Positions 7,587 through 15,876 of a DNA stretch of 47,598 bases are shown piece by piece. The notes below the pieces were generated by a model that worked only from the letters and a program-made list of their open reading frames with translations, did not search any database and was not told where the DNA came from. The number at the start of each line of letters is the position of its first letter. The stretch's first letter is position 1. This DNA comes from Spirochaetaceae bacterium (GTDB lineage: Bacteria > Spirochaetota > Spirochaetia > SZUA-6 > Bin103): contig JAPOQV010000327.1 of assembly GCA_026710565.1 (NCBI GenBank), forward strand, positions 1-47,598. The letters are read 5' to 3'. A program made the position numbers and the translations under genes.

Positions 7587-8345
7587 TTGGCAAGCGAAGA
7601 ACCGGCCGATCCTCGATTCAGGGAGCTGCTCGAGGAGTTCGAACGCCACATCCGTGACAACACCGATCTGGATCGCCTCAAGATGATCCGCCGCCAGATC
7701 CGCAAGGCGCTGCCCCTTTCGGTCCGCGCCTACCTGCCCGCATACCTGTTGCGGGAGGCGGTCGGCGCCGGCGTACCGCGAGCGGCGTCCGGCCGGGACC
7801 GCTCCGCCCCGACCGGCAGGACCGCGAAGGCCCCGGCCGCGCAGGCGAGGGCCCCGGCCGCGCAGGCGAAGGCCCCGGCCGCGCAGGCGAAGGCCCCGGC
7901 CGCACAGGCGAAGGCCCCGGCCGCGCACGCGAGGGCTCCGGCCGCAAAGCAGTCCTCCGCCGCACCAGCGTCCGGGACGCCGCGGGCGCCCGAGCCGGCC
8001 CGACGGGTGCCCGAGGCGCCGGCGTCCGCTGCGGCCGACGCCAGCCTTGCGCCGACGTCCGCCGAGCCGCCGGCTGCTTCCGCCGGGGACAGCGACAGCG
8101 ACATGGCGCGCCTGTTCGTGAGCGTGGGACGCAGCCGGCGCGTGTCACGCCAGATGTTGACCGACCTGTTCGTCGTCAAGCTCGACCTCCCGCAGGATCA
8201 GATCGGCGAGGTGCGGGTTCTGGACAACTTCTCGTTCATCGAAGTGCCGGCGACGATCGCCCAGTCCGCGATCGACCGGATCACCGGCGAGACGCTGAAC
8301 GGCCGGCGCGTGAACGTGGACTACGCGCGCAGCAAGAAGTCCTGA
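7587..8345 (+). CDS. Orphan DbpA-type RNA-binding domain protein with Ala/Lys/Pro linker
   Basis: 252 residues from a TTG start with GGAGA 6 nt upstream. Three parts are visible: a helical N-terminus (1-60, [20 protein letters not shown]), a low-complexity Ala/Pro/Lys linker (about 70-165) containing six copies of a seven-residue AKAPAAQ unit, and a C-terminal domain (about 172-250: [20 protein letters not shown] to [12 protein letters not shown]) that matches the DbpA/CsdA helicase RNA-binding module. There is no helicase core, so it is likely a stand-alone RNA chaperone or rRNA-binding protein. The linker is encoded by a 21-bp tandem repeat and probably varies in length between strains. trmB, 56 bp downstream, may be cotranscribed. 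Confidence 0.8.
   Translation: MASEEPADPRFRELLEEFERHIRDNTDLDRLKMIRRQIRKALPLSVRAYLPAYLLREAVGAGVPRAASGRDRSAPTGRTAKAPAAQARAPAAQAKAPAAQAKAPAAQAKAPAAHARAPAAKQSSAAPASGTPRAPEPARRVPEAPASAAADASLAPTSAEPPAASAGDSDSDMARLFVSVGRSRRVSRQMLTDLFVVKLDLPQDQIGEVRVLDNFSFIEVPATIAQSAIDRITGETLNGRRVNVDYARSKKS
7824..7949. repeat. 21-bp tandem repeat, six copies, inside the linker
   Basis: Six in-frame copies of GCGAAGGCCCCGGCCGCGCAG with few substitutions, encoding AKAPAAQ repeats. The unit length is a multiple of three, so copy-number change would only alter linker length. Confidence 0.95.
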
Positions 8346-8401
8346 CGGAGCCTGCGAGCGTCCCTGCGGCGGATACGGACCCGGCAGGCATTCGTGCGCG
8401 G

Positions 8402-8971
8402 GTGCTGCGGACGGCGCTGGCGGCAGCCGCCGGCGGGCGGCTGGAGGTCGAGATCGGATGCGGAAACGGGATCTTTCTCGCCGACTACGCGGCGGCCCGG
8501 CCGCACAGCGTGTGCCTGGGGATCGATCTCAAGAAGCGTCGCTGTGAGAAGGCGCAACACAAGGTAGAGCGGCGCGGACTCGCCAACGCCTTCGTGATCA
8601 ACGGCCGCGCCGAGGCGATCCTGGACGAGTTGCCGCCCGGTTCCGTCCATGTCTTCCACATCTACTTCCCTGACCCGTGGCCGAAGAGCCGCCACCGGCG
8701 GCGGAGGTTCCTGCGCGGCGCGATCCTGGACCGCATGGCGGAAACACTGGCCCCGGACGGGAGGATCCTGTTCGCGACCGACTTCCTGGACTACCACGTG
8801 CAGGCCAGGGTGCTCTTCGCCTGGCACCCGGAACTGCTGCTGGACGACGCGGACGCACCGCGCGGAGCGGACCGTTCGACGTTCGCCGTGCGGTTGGCCG
8901 GTGTGGGTGCGGGGATGCGGGTGGCCTGCGCATACAAGCCCGGACCGCAGGCGACGATGTTGGGGCGCTAG
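8402..8971 (+). CDS. trmB: tRNA (guanine-N7-)-methyltransferase
   Basis: SAM-dependent methylation of G46 in the tRNA variable loop. It has the SAM-binding motif VEIGCGNGIFL, the acidic GIDLKKRR after the second strand, and the TrmB signature IYFPDPWPKSRHRRRRF. From the GTG at 8402 it is 189 residues, about 20-40 short of typical at the N-terminus. Reading frame continues upstream with no clear start, so the true start may be non-canonical or the N-terminus really is short. No Shine-Dalgarno is visible. The 3' end overlaps the convergent DksA-like gene by 4 bp. Confidence 0.9.
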   Translation: MLRTALAAAAGGRLEVEIGCGNGIFLADYAAARPHSVCLGIDLKKRRCEKAQHKVERRGLANAFVINGRAEAILDELPPGSVHVFHIYFPDPWPKSRHRRRRFLRGAILDRMAETLAPDGRILFATDFLDYHVQARVLFAWHPELLLDDADAPRGADRSTFAVRLAGVGAGMRVACAYKPGPQATMLGR

Positions 8972-9345
8972 CGGTTCCGGCGTTCCTCCGCCGATTGGCA
9001 GGGTATGCAGAACAACGCGTATGGCAGCGCCTCCAGCCGTTCGTCCGGAAGCCTGGCTCCGCACCGCATGCACGCGCCGTAGTGACCGGTCTCGATCCGC
9101 GCGAGTGCCGACTGGATCAGGTTGAGCCGCCGCACCTCCTGCGCACCGAGCGTCTCCAGCGTCTTGCGGTCCATGTCCTCGGTAGCGACGTCGGCCATGT
9201 CCTTCGGATCCAGGTCGCCCAGCGCGCCGCGGGTGAGCGAGTCCTCATCGGCCAGGTGCTGCAGGATCTCGCGCTTGAGGTCCATGAGCTTGTCGTGCAT
9301 CCGGTCGACCAGGGACTTGGCGGGTGCTTCCTGGGAGTCAGCCAT
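8968..9345 (-). CDS. DksA/TraR-type C4 zinc-finger protein
   Basis: 125 residues. An N-terminal helical region (1-80) leads to a four-cysteine zinc finger, CMRCG then CIPCQ, as in DksA/TraR/YocK proteins that enter the RNA polymerase secondary channel. The coiled-coil part holds DPKDMADVATEDMDRKT and ends RLNLIQSALARIETGHYGAC, the usual join to the finger. The coiled-coil tip motif of true DksA (D-x-x-D-x-A) is not exact, so I leave the gene symbol blank. It likely modulates transcription, possibly with ppGpp. It is transcribed from a clear promoter at 9365-9393 that shares the intergenic space with ilvE. Confidence 0.85.
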   Translation of the reverse strand: MADSQEAPAKSLVDRMHDKLMDLKREILQHLADEDSLTRGALGDLDPKDMADVATEDMDRKTLETLGAQEVRRLNLIQSALARIETGHYGACMRCGARLPDERLEALPYALFCIPCQSAEERRNR

Positions 9346-9364
9346 CGGTCGTGAAACGGGCCGG

Positions 9365-9393
9365 ATGATATCGAAGTCCGCTCACTCGATCAA
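9365..9393 (-). promoter_or_regulatory. Promoter for the DksA-like gene
   Basis: Minus strand TTGATC (9393-9388), 17-bp spacer, TATCAT (9370-9365). The start would be near 9358, giving a leader of about 12 nt with no Shine-Dalgarno. Confidence 0.55.
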
Positions 9394-9418
9394 GCTCGCG
9401 CGCGCCGGGCCCTCGTTG

Positions 9419-9424
9419 TAGAAT
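9419..9424 (+). promoter_or_regulatory. -10 box before ilvE
   Basis: TAGAAT ending 8 nt before the ilvE GTG. No good -35 box and no Shine-Dalgarno. The spacing suggests a leaderless or nearly leaderless mRNA. Confidence 0.4.
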
Positions 9425-9432
9425 CGGCGACC

Positions 9433-10527
9433 GTGGCAAAGAGCTTTTCTCTCGCGATCTACCCGTGGGTGTACAGCGCCAAGTTCGACGGGACGTGGCG
9501 CGAGGACTTCACCGAACAGCGGCATCTGACTCCGGAGGACGAAGCGGCCCTGCCGGACGGCGAGCGCGAACAACTGTATCTGCAGCGCAACCGATTCGAG
9601 CAACTCCCGCTGGTCAACTTCACGACCCAGTACGGACTGGCCTGTTTCGAGGGCCTCAAGGCCTTCCCGCAGCCGGACGGATCGCTGTCGCTGTTCCGGC
9701 CCTTCGACAACGGCCTGCGCATGGCCCGGTCCATGGAGGGGCTGCTCATGCCGCCCTACCCGGCCGACACGTTCGTGCGGGCCGTTCAGCAGGTGGTCGA
9801 GCGCAACCGGGAGCTCGGCTTCACGCCGGCCTACGACCCGGCGTGGGAAGAGGATGACTTCGTCAACGCGAGTTCGGTCTACGTCCGACCGTTCTCCTAC
9901 GCGGAGTCCGGAATCGGTGTCGACCTGTCGCTGAATCCGTGGGTGATCATCGTCAACACCACCGTCGGCTCGTACTTCAACCTGGACAGCGACGCCTCCA
10001 CCACCACCACTCACCGGGTGCGCGCCACTCCGGGCGGCACCGGCTGGATCAAGTGCTCGGGCAACTACGTGATCAGCGCCCTGGCAAAGAAAGAGGCGGA
10101 GGCCGCAGGCTGCATGGAGGCGATCTTCCTGGACGCCGTCGAGCACCGCTACCTGGAGGAGGGCTCGTCCTGCAACCTGTTCGCGGTGCTGTCGAGCGGC
10201 ACGCTGGTGACGCCTTCCCTGGGAGACACGATCCTGCCGGGCATCACGCGGCAGACGGTCATGACGCTTGCCGGTGAACAGGGCATGACGGTCGAGGAGC
10301 GCCGCGTGTCGGTGGAAGAAGTGCTCGACGACGCGGTCGAGTTCTTCGGGACCGGCACCGCCGCCGGAGTCGCGCACTTCGGCTCGCTGACGCATGAGGG
10401 CCGGACGGTCACCTTCGGCGACGGCAGGATCGGCCCGCGCGCGCGGCACTTCCTGCAGCAGCTCAAGGGCATCCAGTTCGGGCGCCTGCAGGATCGCCAC
10501 GGCTGGATGGTGCCGGCCGCGGCGTAA
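9433..10527 (+). CDS. ilvE: Branched-chain amino acid aminotransferase
   Basis: PLP class IV aminotransferase making or breaking valine, leucine and isoleucine. 364 residues, the long form seen in eukaryotes and many bacteria. Conserved stretches are the substrate entry QYGLACFEGLKAF, the arginine-rich RPFDNGLRMARS, the PLP lysine in TGWIKCSGNYVISALAKKEA, and the cofactor loops LEEGSSCNLFAVL and LPGITRQTVMTLA. The start is GTG with TAGAAT 8 nt upstream. The stop codon lies in the loop of a strong hairpin (10514-10540). It is monocistronic and convergent with the lipoprotein gene. Confidence 0.96.
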   Translation: MAKSFSLAIYPWVYSAKFDGTWREDFTEQRHLTPEDEAALPDGEREQLYLQRNRFEQLPLVNFTTQYGLACFEGLKAFPQPDGSLSLFRPFDNGLRMARSMEGLLMPPYPADTFVRAVQQVVERNRELGFTPAYDPAWEEDDFVNASSVYVRPFSYAESGIGVDLSLNPWVIIVNTTVGSYFNLDSDASTTTTHRVRATPGGTGWIKCSGNYVISALAKKEAEAAGCMEAIFLDAVEHRYLEEGSSCNLFAVLSSGTLVTPSLGDTILPGITRQTVMTLAGEQGMTVEERRVSVEEVLDDAVEFFGTGTAAGVAHFGSLTHEGRTVTFGDGRIGPRARHFLQQLKGIQFGRLQDRHGWMVPAAA

Positions 10528-10540
10528 GACGCCGCGGCCG
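10514..10540. terminator. 12-bp hairpin containing the ilvE stop codon
   Basis: Perfect stem CGGCCGCGGCGT/ACGCCGCGGCCG with a 3-nt AAG loop; TAA of ilvE straddles stem and loop (10525-10527). A smaller GGCGC-CTT-GCGCC hairpin follows at 10542-10554. There is no T run. It probably ends transcripts from both convergent genes, or protects 3' ends. Confidence 0.5.
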
Positions 10541-10555
10541 AGGCGCCTTGCGCCG

Positions 10556-12304
10556 TCAGCGCGGCGCTCGCACCGTCACGGTAGCCAGCCGGCCCGCGCG
10601 CATGCCGGCGGCCGCCTGCAAGGCGCTGTCCACCCGGTCGTACTGGCTGCGTATCGCCTCGACGCCGGCTTCGAACCACGCGGCCGCCTCCGGCTCGCCC
10701 GGCACCCGGCCGCGTATGCGGGCGGGGACCAGCTCTCCGAAGTAGTAGCCCAGGTTCCGCCGCGGGTTGTGCGCGAGGTAGGCCTGGAACTCGTTGCGCA
10801 TCAGGTCCTCCGAGGAGGGGTCGTACGCCAGGGCTGCCAGATAGGTACGCCATGCGTGCCGCGCAGGTTCACCGATCTCCTGCCAGATCGCCGCTATTTC
10901 TTCACGGTACCCCGCGCGGACGAAGTAGACGCCGTGCGCGGCCTCGTGGCGCAGCAGCAGCGCACGCTGCGACGGCGGCGACTCCTGGCTGATCGACAGC
11001 ACCGCGCCGGCGCCCGTGCCGGCTTGCCATGCGGCCGCCGCCCCCTGCCCGGCCGACGCACGGATCACCCGTTCGCGCGCCAGGAAGTCGCGCAGCGACA
11101 GCTCCCTGGCGTTGAGCTGCACGCCGGCTCGCTCGGCGTCCGTGAAGAACCGCGCGAGATCCGCCGCGGTGTAGTCGTGGGCGTGGTACCCGTAGCGGTC
11201 GCCCAGATCCGCGTCGCTCCACACGGTGCCGCGGAAGCCGGCCTTCTCCGTGTAGTAGGCAAGCCGCCGGAACATCTCGTCCTGGATCGCGTAGTTCGCG
11301 GTGTCGAAGATCAGCACCTCGGGAAGGGCGTTCCAGCGGAATATCTCCCAGTCCGCGCCGCGCCATGTACTGCGCGGATAGGCCAGGATCGTGTCCAGAT
11401 CCGCCGGCAGCGGCGCTGCGCCGGCCGCCGTCCGGCTGACCAGGAGGAAACGTACGCTGCCGCCGGCGTGGGAAAGCGCCTGCACGTCGACCGGCACGAA
11501 ACCCAGCACCGTTTCGTGCAGATGGAGGGAGCGCTCGCCTGCCGCGAGGGCCACCTGCACGATCGCCCGCTGCTCACCGGCGGCGCCGGTCACGGTGAGC
11601 AGCAGCTCGCCGACGGCGCCGGCCGTCGACGGCCTGAAGGCCAACCGCACGACCAGCGCGCGGCCCGGCTGCGGTGACGAACGTGGCGTCCGCAGGCGGG
11701 CGGCCAGGCCGACCATGCCGCCCGCGTCCGCCAGCGTGCCGGGCGGAAGCTGGGCGTCGATGCCGATGTGCAGGACGCCGTCGACCACGGTCACCCCGGA
11801 GACCGGCGGGGCGATGCCCGCGGCGTCGAGGTCGAGCGTTCCGGCCGGCTCCTCCGTCCATATGCGGAATCCGCGCAGCGGGCCGGCCGGCACCGGCAGG
11901 TACGCTCGCACCGGTGCCTCACCCCCGGCCGTGAGCGGATAGCGGACCAGCTCGCTGTCGTCGTCCGCCAGGAAACTCACGTTCGCCTCGGCCAGCGTGG
12001 AGCGATACTGGAGGAAGAACGCCTGGCCGGCGCCGACCGTCACCGGGGGGCGCGGGCGCAGGACGCCGGTGGCGGAGGCCCCCTCCGCAGCCGCCAGTCG
12101 GCCGTGGCGGCTGCCGGCGAAGGAGCTCGCCCGCAGCACACTCTGGCGCCCGTCCGCGGCGGTGAAAGGGGCGTCGAGCGCTGCCGAGCAGCCGACTGCG
12201 AGCACCGCCGCAGCGACCGCCGCGTAAGCGGCGGGGAGACAAGCCAAGGTGGGGCTGGGCCACGATCGGAGCCGAAGGCGACGCTCGTGGGGAGTCAGCC
12301 GCAT
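10556..12304 (-). CDS. Surface lipoprotein with a zinc-metallopeptidase motif, family unrecognised
   Basis: 582 residues from the ATG at 12304. A lipoprotein signal peptide (about residues 17-39) ends in the lipobox VLAVGC. Residues 60-330 look like beta-rich, secreted, ligand-binding or adhesive domains (SGVTVVDGVLHIGIDAQLPP; LHETVLGFVPVDVQ). A C-terminal alpha-helical domain carries LLLRHEAAHGVYFV, a classical HExxH zincin motif, followed by NEFQAYLAHNPRRN, whose Glu could be the third zinc ligand. I do not recognise a named family. It overlaps the lipoate ligase by 10 bp and would be cotranscribed with it and apgM. A function in cell-envelope proteolysis is inference. Confidence 0.75.
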   Translation of the reverse strand: MRLTPHERRLRLRSWPSPTLACLPAAYAAVAAAVLAVGCSAALDAPFTAADGRQSVLRASSFAGSRHGRLAAAEGASATGVLRPRPPVTVGAGQAFFLQYRSTLAEANVSFLADDDSELVRYPLTAGGEAPVRAYLPVPAGPLRGFRIWTEEPAGTLDLDAAGIAPPVSGVTVVDGVLHIGIDAQLPPGTLADAGGMVGLAARLRTPRSSPQPGRALVVRLAFRPSTAGAVGELLLTVTGAAGEQRAIVQVALAAGERSLHLHETVLGFVPVDVQALSHAGGSVRFLLVSRTAAGAAPLPADLDTILAYPRSTWRGADWEIFRWNALPEVLIFDTANYAIQDEMFRRLAYYTEKAGFRGTVWSDADLGDRYGYHAHDYTAADLARFFTDAERAGVQLNARELSLRDFLARERVIRASAGQGAAAAWQAGTGAGAVLSISQESPPSQRALLLRHEAAHGVYFVRAGYREEIAAIWQEIGEPARHAWRTYLAALAYDPSSEDLMRNEFQAYLAHNPRRNLGYYFGELVPARIRGRVPGEPEAAAWFEAGVEAIRSQYDRVDSALQAAAGMRAGRLATVTVRAPR

Positions 12305-12954
12305 GCCGCGGCGGGGACCCCCAGTCCCGGCTCCGCCACCCGGCGCGTGGCGATCGGCCGCAGCGCGTCGGCCACCCGCTCCGGAGTCAGCCGGTAGCCC
12401 TGCTCGGCCAGCGTCGTGCAGAAGGCGGCGTGCGCGCGCTGGGCGCGGTAGTCCGGTTCCCGCGCCGGGTGGCGCAGGTAGCGTCCGAACAGGGTCAGGT
12501 CGCAACACACCAGCAGGCTGGACTGGTAGAACAGCACGGCGCGCCGCCGGAACAGCGACGCGCCCAGAACCTTGCGGCCGTCGATCGCGAGGTCGCAGAT
12601 GCCCCGCGGGCGCACACCCCGCACGCCCAGACCGGCGAGCGCCTCGGTCACCCAGGCGTTGACCCCGCACAGGTGCTCGCGGTTGCGGTACGGGGAGTCG
12701 ACCGCCGCCACCAGCGCCAGCACGAGCTGCCCGGGCGCCAGCAGGACGGTGCCGCCTCCCCCGCGGCGGCGCAGCAGCGGAATGCCGTCCCGGCGGGCGC
12801 GGTCGCCGTACACGTCGGTCTGCTCGCGGCCGGCGGCTCCGAAGACGATCGCCGGCTCGGCCGGCTCGTAGATCCGCCACGCGGGCCGGCCGGTCCGCGC
12901 CTGTTGGTCGAGGAGGGCGTCGTTGACGCCGGCTGCCGCGTGCTCAGGCGCCAT
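12295..12954 (-). CDS. Lipoate-protein ligase A family protein
   Basis: 219 residues of the BPL/LplA/LipB fold, which attaches lipoate or octanoate to lipoyl domains. The binding loop is RRRGGGGTVLLAPGQLVLAL and the substrate lysine is in DLAIDGRKVLGASLFRRR. The separate C-terminal domain of E. coli LplA is absent, so it resembles LplA-N-only, LipM or LipL-like transferases. I chose ATG 12954 (MAPEHAAAG), which overlaps the apgM stop by 11 bp; an ATG at 12975 is also possible. The 3' end overlaps the lipoprotein gene. Whether it is a ligase or an octanoyl transferase cannot be read from sequence alone. Confidence 0.85.
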   Translation of the reverse strand: MAPEHAAAGVNDALLDQQARTGRPAWRIYEPAEPAIVFGAAGREQTDVYGDRARRDGIPLLRRRGGGGTVLLAPGQLVLALVAAVDSPYRNREHLCGVNAWVTEALAGLGVRGVRPRGICDLAIDGRKVLGASLFRRRAVLFYQSSLLVCCDLTLFGRYLRHPAREPDYRAQRAHAAFCTTLAEQGYRLTPERVADALRPIATRRVAEPGLGVPAAACG

Positions 12955-14146
12955 AGCGGCGCCGCTTGCCCGCATACCCGGTCGCGATGGGCAGCAGGGC
13001 GCTGGCGGGCACGATCCCCCATGCGCCGGAGGCGCCCTCGCCTTCTCCGAACGAACGGGTGGTGTCGGGCCGTCCCGCCGCGGCGCGGATCAGGAACGGC
13101 ACCGGGTGCTCGGTGTGGGTGCGAGCGACCGCCGGCGTCGAGTGGTCGCCGGTGACGATCAGCACGTCCGGGTCGAGCGCCAGGATGGCGGGCAGCGCGG
13201 CGTCGACGCGCTCGATCTCCGCCACCTTGCCGTCAAAGTCGCCGTCCTCGCCGGCGGAGTCGGTGTACTTGTGGTGCATGAAGAAGAAGCGGTGCGTGCC
13301 CGACCACGCCGCGGCGAGCGCGGTCACCTGCTCGTCCAGGTCACGCAGGTGCTCGATCACGTCCATGCCGACCAGGCGGCTGACTCCCTTGTAGTCGGGA
13401 TAGACCGCGATCGCCACGCCGCGCATCGCGAACCGTTCGTGCAGCGGGGGCAGCGCCGGGCGCTGCGCGAAGCCGCGCAACAGCACATCGTTGGCCGGAC
13501 GGCGGTTCGCCAGCCGTTCGCGCCCCTGCCGCAGGAACTCCGCGACCAGCCGGGCGGTCGGCTCCGCGGCCGGCTCCAGCGCGCGCGGTTCGAGCGGCGC
13601 CGCGCCGGTGCGCTGCGGGTCGGTGTCGGCGATCCGGTCGGAGAGCCCCGCGGCGCGCAGCACCACCATCGCGCGGTAATCCTTCACCGGCCGGACGAAC
13701 AGCTCGGCGCCGGCGAGCTCGATGCCGTCGAGCAGCTCGCACAGCTCGGCACAGACCTCCGTTGGGATCCGGCCTGCGCGGCGGTCGGTGATGCGGCCCG
13801 CGCCGTCGCTGGAGGCGAAATTGAGCCGCACGGCGACGTCGCCGTCCTGCAGCGGGAAGCCGATGCCCAGTGCGGCCACCACGCCGCGCCCCACCGGCAC
13901 GTCCAGCGGGTCGTACCCGAACAGCGCCAAGTGTCCCGGCGCCGAGCCGGGCGCCACGCCGTAGCCGACCGGCAGGTGCAGCCCGCACTCCCCGGCCGCC
14001 GCCGCGGCGTCCAGGTTGGGCGTATGGGCGCTCTCCAGCTCGGTGCGGCCGCCGGGCTCGCGCGGCAACCCGCCGAGCCCGTCCAGCACCAGCAGCACGA
14101 TGCGCCGGTCGCTCTCCTGAGCCAGTCCTGCTATCCGCTGATCCAT
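12944..14146 (-). CDS. apgM: 2,3-bisphosphoglycerate-independent phosphoglycerate mutase, archaeal type
   Basis: Interconverts 3- and 2-phosphoglycerate in glycolysis. 400 residues, matching the archaeal-type (aPGAM) branch of the alkaline phosphatase superfamily. The first metal site is VLLVLDGLGGLP; the nucleophile serine lies in APGSAPGHLALFGYDP; the second metal cluster is HHKYTDSAGEDGDFDGK and VTGDHSTPA. RIPTEVCAELCELLDG and PVKDYRAMVVLR are typical internal blocks. It begins 30 bp downstream of tRNA-Arg in the same direction and is probably cotranscribed with it. It overlaps lipoate ligase at its 3' end. Confidence 0.93.
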   Translation of the reverse strand: MDQRIAGLAQESDRRIVLLVLDGLGGLPREPGGRTELESAHTPNLDAAAAAGECGLHLPVGYGVAPGSAPGHLALFGYDPLDVPVGRGVVAALGIGFPLQDGDVAVRLNFASSDGAGRITDRRAGRIPTEVCAELCELLDGIELAGAELFVRPVKDYRAMVVLRAAGLSDRIADTDPQRTGAAPLEPRALEPAAEPTARLVAEFLRQGRERLANRRPANDVLLRGFAQRPALPPLHERFAMRGVAIAVYPDYKGVSRLVGMDVIEHLRDLDEQVTALAAAWSGTHRFFFMHHKYTDSAGEDGDFDGKVAEIERVDAALPAILALDPDVLIVTGDHSTPAVARTHTEHPVPFLIRAAAGRPDTTRSFGEGEGASGAWGIVPASALLPIATGYAGKRRRYGA

Positions 14147-14175
14147 GTGCCCGAATTGGTGTGCGCGACGCCAGA

Positions 14176-14249
14176 CGCGTCCAAGAGGATTCGAACCTCT
14201 GACCCGCAGCTTAGAAGGCTGCTGCTCTATCCTACTGAGCTATGGACGC
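14176..14249 (-). tRNA. tRNA-Arg (anticodon TCT)
   Basis: Cloverleaf on the minus strand: acceptor GCGTCCA/TGGACGC, D-arm AGCTCAGTAGGATAGAGC, anticodon loop CTTCTAA with TCT, T-arm AGAGGTTCGAATCCTCT. CCA is not encoded. Confidence 0.95.
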
Positions 14250-14269
14250 CCTGCGGCCGGTTTCCGGGG

Positions 14270-14298
14270 AGTCTGTCGGACGGCCGCCCACGCGGCAA
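14270..14298 (-). promoter_or_regulatory. tRNA-Arg promoter (TTGCCG-17-CAGACT)
   Basis: Minus strand TTGCCG (14298-14293), 17-bp spacer, CAGACT (14275-14270). The sequence from -35 to past -10 is nearly the same as the ilvC promoter, including TCCGACAGACTCCCCGG. Confidence 0.55.
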
Positions 14299-14313
14299 GC
14301 GAGGGGCATTCGG

Positions 14314-14343
14314 TTGACGCTGCACGGGCGCGCTCCGTACGCT
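14314..14343 (+). promoter_or_regulatory. tRNA-Pro promoter
   Basis: TTGACG (14314-14319), 18-bp spacer, TACGCT (14338-14343); start near 14350, 23 nt before the mature tRNA. It may also drive glyA. Confidence 0.5.
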
Positions 14344-14372
14344 GCGTGCCACGCTTGCCGGGCACACACCCG

Positions 14373-14445
14373 CGGGATGTAGCCTAGCGGCCAAGGCGCC
14401 TGCTTTGGGAGCAGGAGATCGGAGGTTCGAGTCCTCTCATCCCGA
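14373..14445 (+). tRNA. tRNA-Pro (anticodon TGG)
   Basis: Acceptor CGGGATG/CATCCCG, D-arm AGCCTAGCGGCCAAGGC, anticodon stem CTGCT/AGCAG with TGG, T-arm CGGAGGTTCGAGTCCTCTC. No encoded CCA. glyA starts 27 nt downstream. Confidence 0.95.
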
Positions 14446-14472
14446 ACGTCACCCTCGAACGATGTACCACAG

Positions 14473-15876
14473 ATGAACACACTGCTCGATACGATGACCG
14501 CCCTCGCCGACCGGGTGGCCGGCAACAACCGGTGGCGCCAGCGCGAGTGCATCAACCTGATTCCGTCCGAGACCACGCCCAGCCTGCTGGTGAAGGCATG
14601 CGAGGTGGCCGACGCCGCCGGGCGTTACGCCGAACACCGCCGCCTCAAGGGCGAGGAGGTCTACTTCTACCAGGGCACGGACTTCATCCAGGAGGTCGAG
14701 CAGGAGGTGCACGCTCAGGCGCAGCGCTTCTTCGGCTGCGATCGGGTGGAGGCGCGGCCGGTCTCCGGCCAGCTCGCCAACATCGTCGTCTTCGAAGCGC
14801 TGCTGCGCCTGAAGAACCGCGGCAACGACGGACCGATGCGGCGGCTGTCGTCGGTGATCAACAACGGACTCATCCAGGGCGGGCACCTGAGCGCGCAGGC
14901 GATGGGCGCGCTGTTCAACGCCGTCGACCGCGACGGCGGCGCCGAGCGCACCTGCCCGATCCCGGTGCGGGCCGACAACCCGTACCTGGCCGACACGGAG
15001 GCCCTGCTGAAGCTGGTCGGCGATCAGCGCCCGGACCTGGTGGTCTTCGGCAAGAGCATGTTCCTGCATCCGGAGCCGGTGCGTGAGGTGGCCGAGCTGG
15101 CGGCCGGCATGGACGAGCCGCCGCTGTTGATGTTCGACATGGCGCACGTCCTGGGCCTCTACGGCGCCTTCCAGGAGCCGCTGGCCGAGGGCGCGGCCGT
15201 CGTCACCGGCAGCACCCACAAGACCTTCTTCGGTCCGCAGCGCGGCGTGGTGCTGGGCTCGCGGGCGGCCCGCCCGCTGTGGCCGCACGTGCGCCATCGC
15301 GCCTGCCCCGGCACCACCAGCAACCACCACCTGGGGACGCTGATCGGCTTCCTGGCGGCGCTCTACGAGATGAACGACTGCAAGGACGATTACCAGCGGC
15401 AGGTGATCACCAACGCCCGCGCCTTCGCTCAGGCCCTTGCCGCCGCGGGTATCGCCGTGGAAGGCGGTGAGGAGGAGGGCTACACACACACTCACCAGGT
15501 GATCATCCGCGTCGCGCCGGCGGTGGCCGGTGACGAGGCGGCCGCCCGCCTGGAGCGCAACCACATCATCACCAACTACCAGGCGCTGCCGGACGACGCG
15601 AGCTTCGCCGTCTCCGGCGGAGTGCGTCTGGGCGTCCAGGAGATGACCCGCTACGGCATGCAGCCCGCCGACTTCGAGGCGGTGGCGGAGCTGATTGCGC
15701 GCGTCATGCTGCGCGACGAGGACGTGCGCTCCCAAGCGGTCGCGCTCCGCGGGCGCTTCCTGGTCATGCGCTACTGCCTGCCGGCCGACCAGGCGATCCC
15801 GCTGGCCATGCGCATGCTGGAGCCGATGTTCCCCGCCGCCGCGGACGCGGTCGGATCGCTGTTCGGAGGCTCGTGA
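14473..15876 (+). CDS. glyA: Serine hydroxymethyltransferase, divergent long form
   Basis: PLP enzyme converting serine and tetrahydrofolate to glycine and 5,10-methylene-THF. 467 residues against the usual 410-430. The N-terminal INLIPSETTPS, AGRYAEHRRLKGEEVYFYQG, the aspartate pairing with PLP in LMFDMAHVLGLYG, and the PLP lysine in TGSTHKTFFGPQRG are all family features. The extra length is spread over the C-terminal domain (EEEGYTHTHQVIIRV and beyond). No Shine-Dalgarno is seen. It overlaps the HD gene by one base (TGATG). A related PLP enzyme with another substrate is possible given the divergence. Confidence 0.85.
   Translation: MNTLLDTMTALADRVAGNNRWRQRECINLIPSETTPSLLVKACEVADAAGRYAEHRRLKGEEVYFYQGTDFIQEVEQEVHAQAQRFFGCDRVEARPVSGQLANIVVFEALLRLKNRGNDGPMRRLSSVINNGLIQGGHLSAQAMGALFNAVDRDGGAERTCPIPVRADNPYLADTEALLKLVGDQRPDLVVFGKSMFLHPEPVREVAELAAGMDEPPLLMFDMAHVLGLYGAFQEPLAEGAAVVTGSTHKTFFGPQRGVVLGSRAARPLWPHVRHRACPGTTSNHHLGTLIGFLAALYEMNDCKDDYQRQVITNARAFAQALAAAGIAVEGGEEEGYTHTHQVIIRVAPAVAGDEAAARLERNHIITNYQALPDDASFAVSGGVRLGVQEMTRYGMQPADFEAVAELIARVMLRDEDVRSQAVALRGRFLVMRYCLPADQAIPLAMRMLEPMFPAAADAVGSLFGGS

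Noticed and set aside
12305..12880. In-frame extension of the zincin lipoprotein upstream of 12304
   Set aside because: It runs antiparallel to no gene but through lipoate ligase in another frame, and it would bury the signal peptide.
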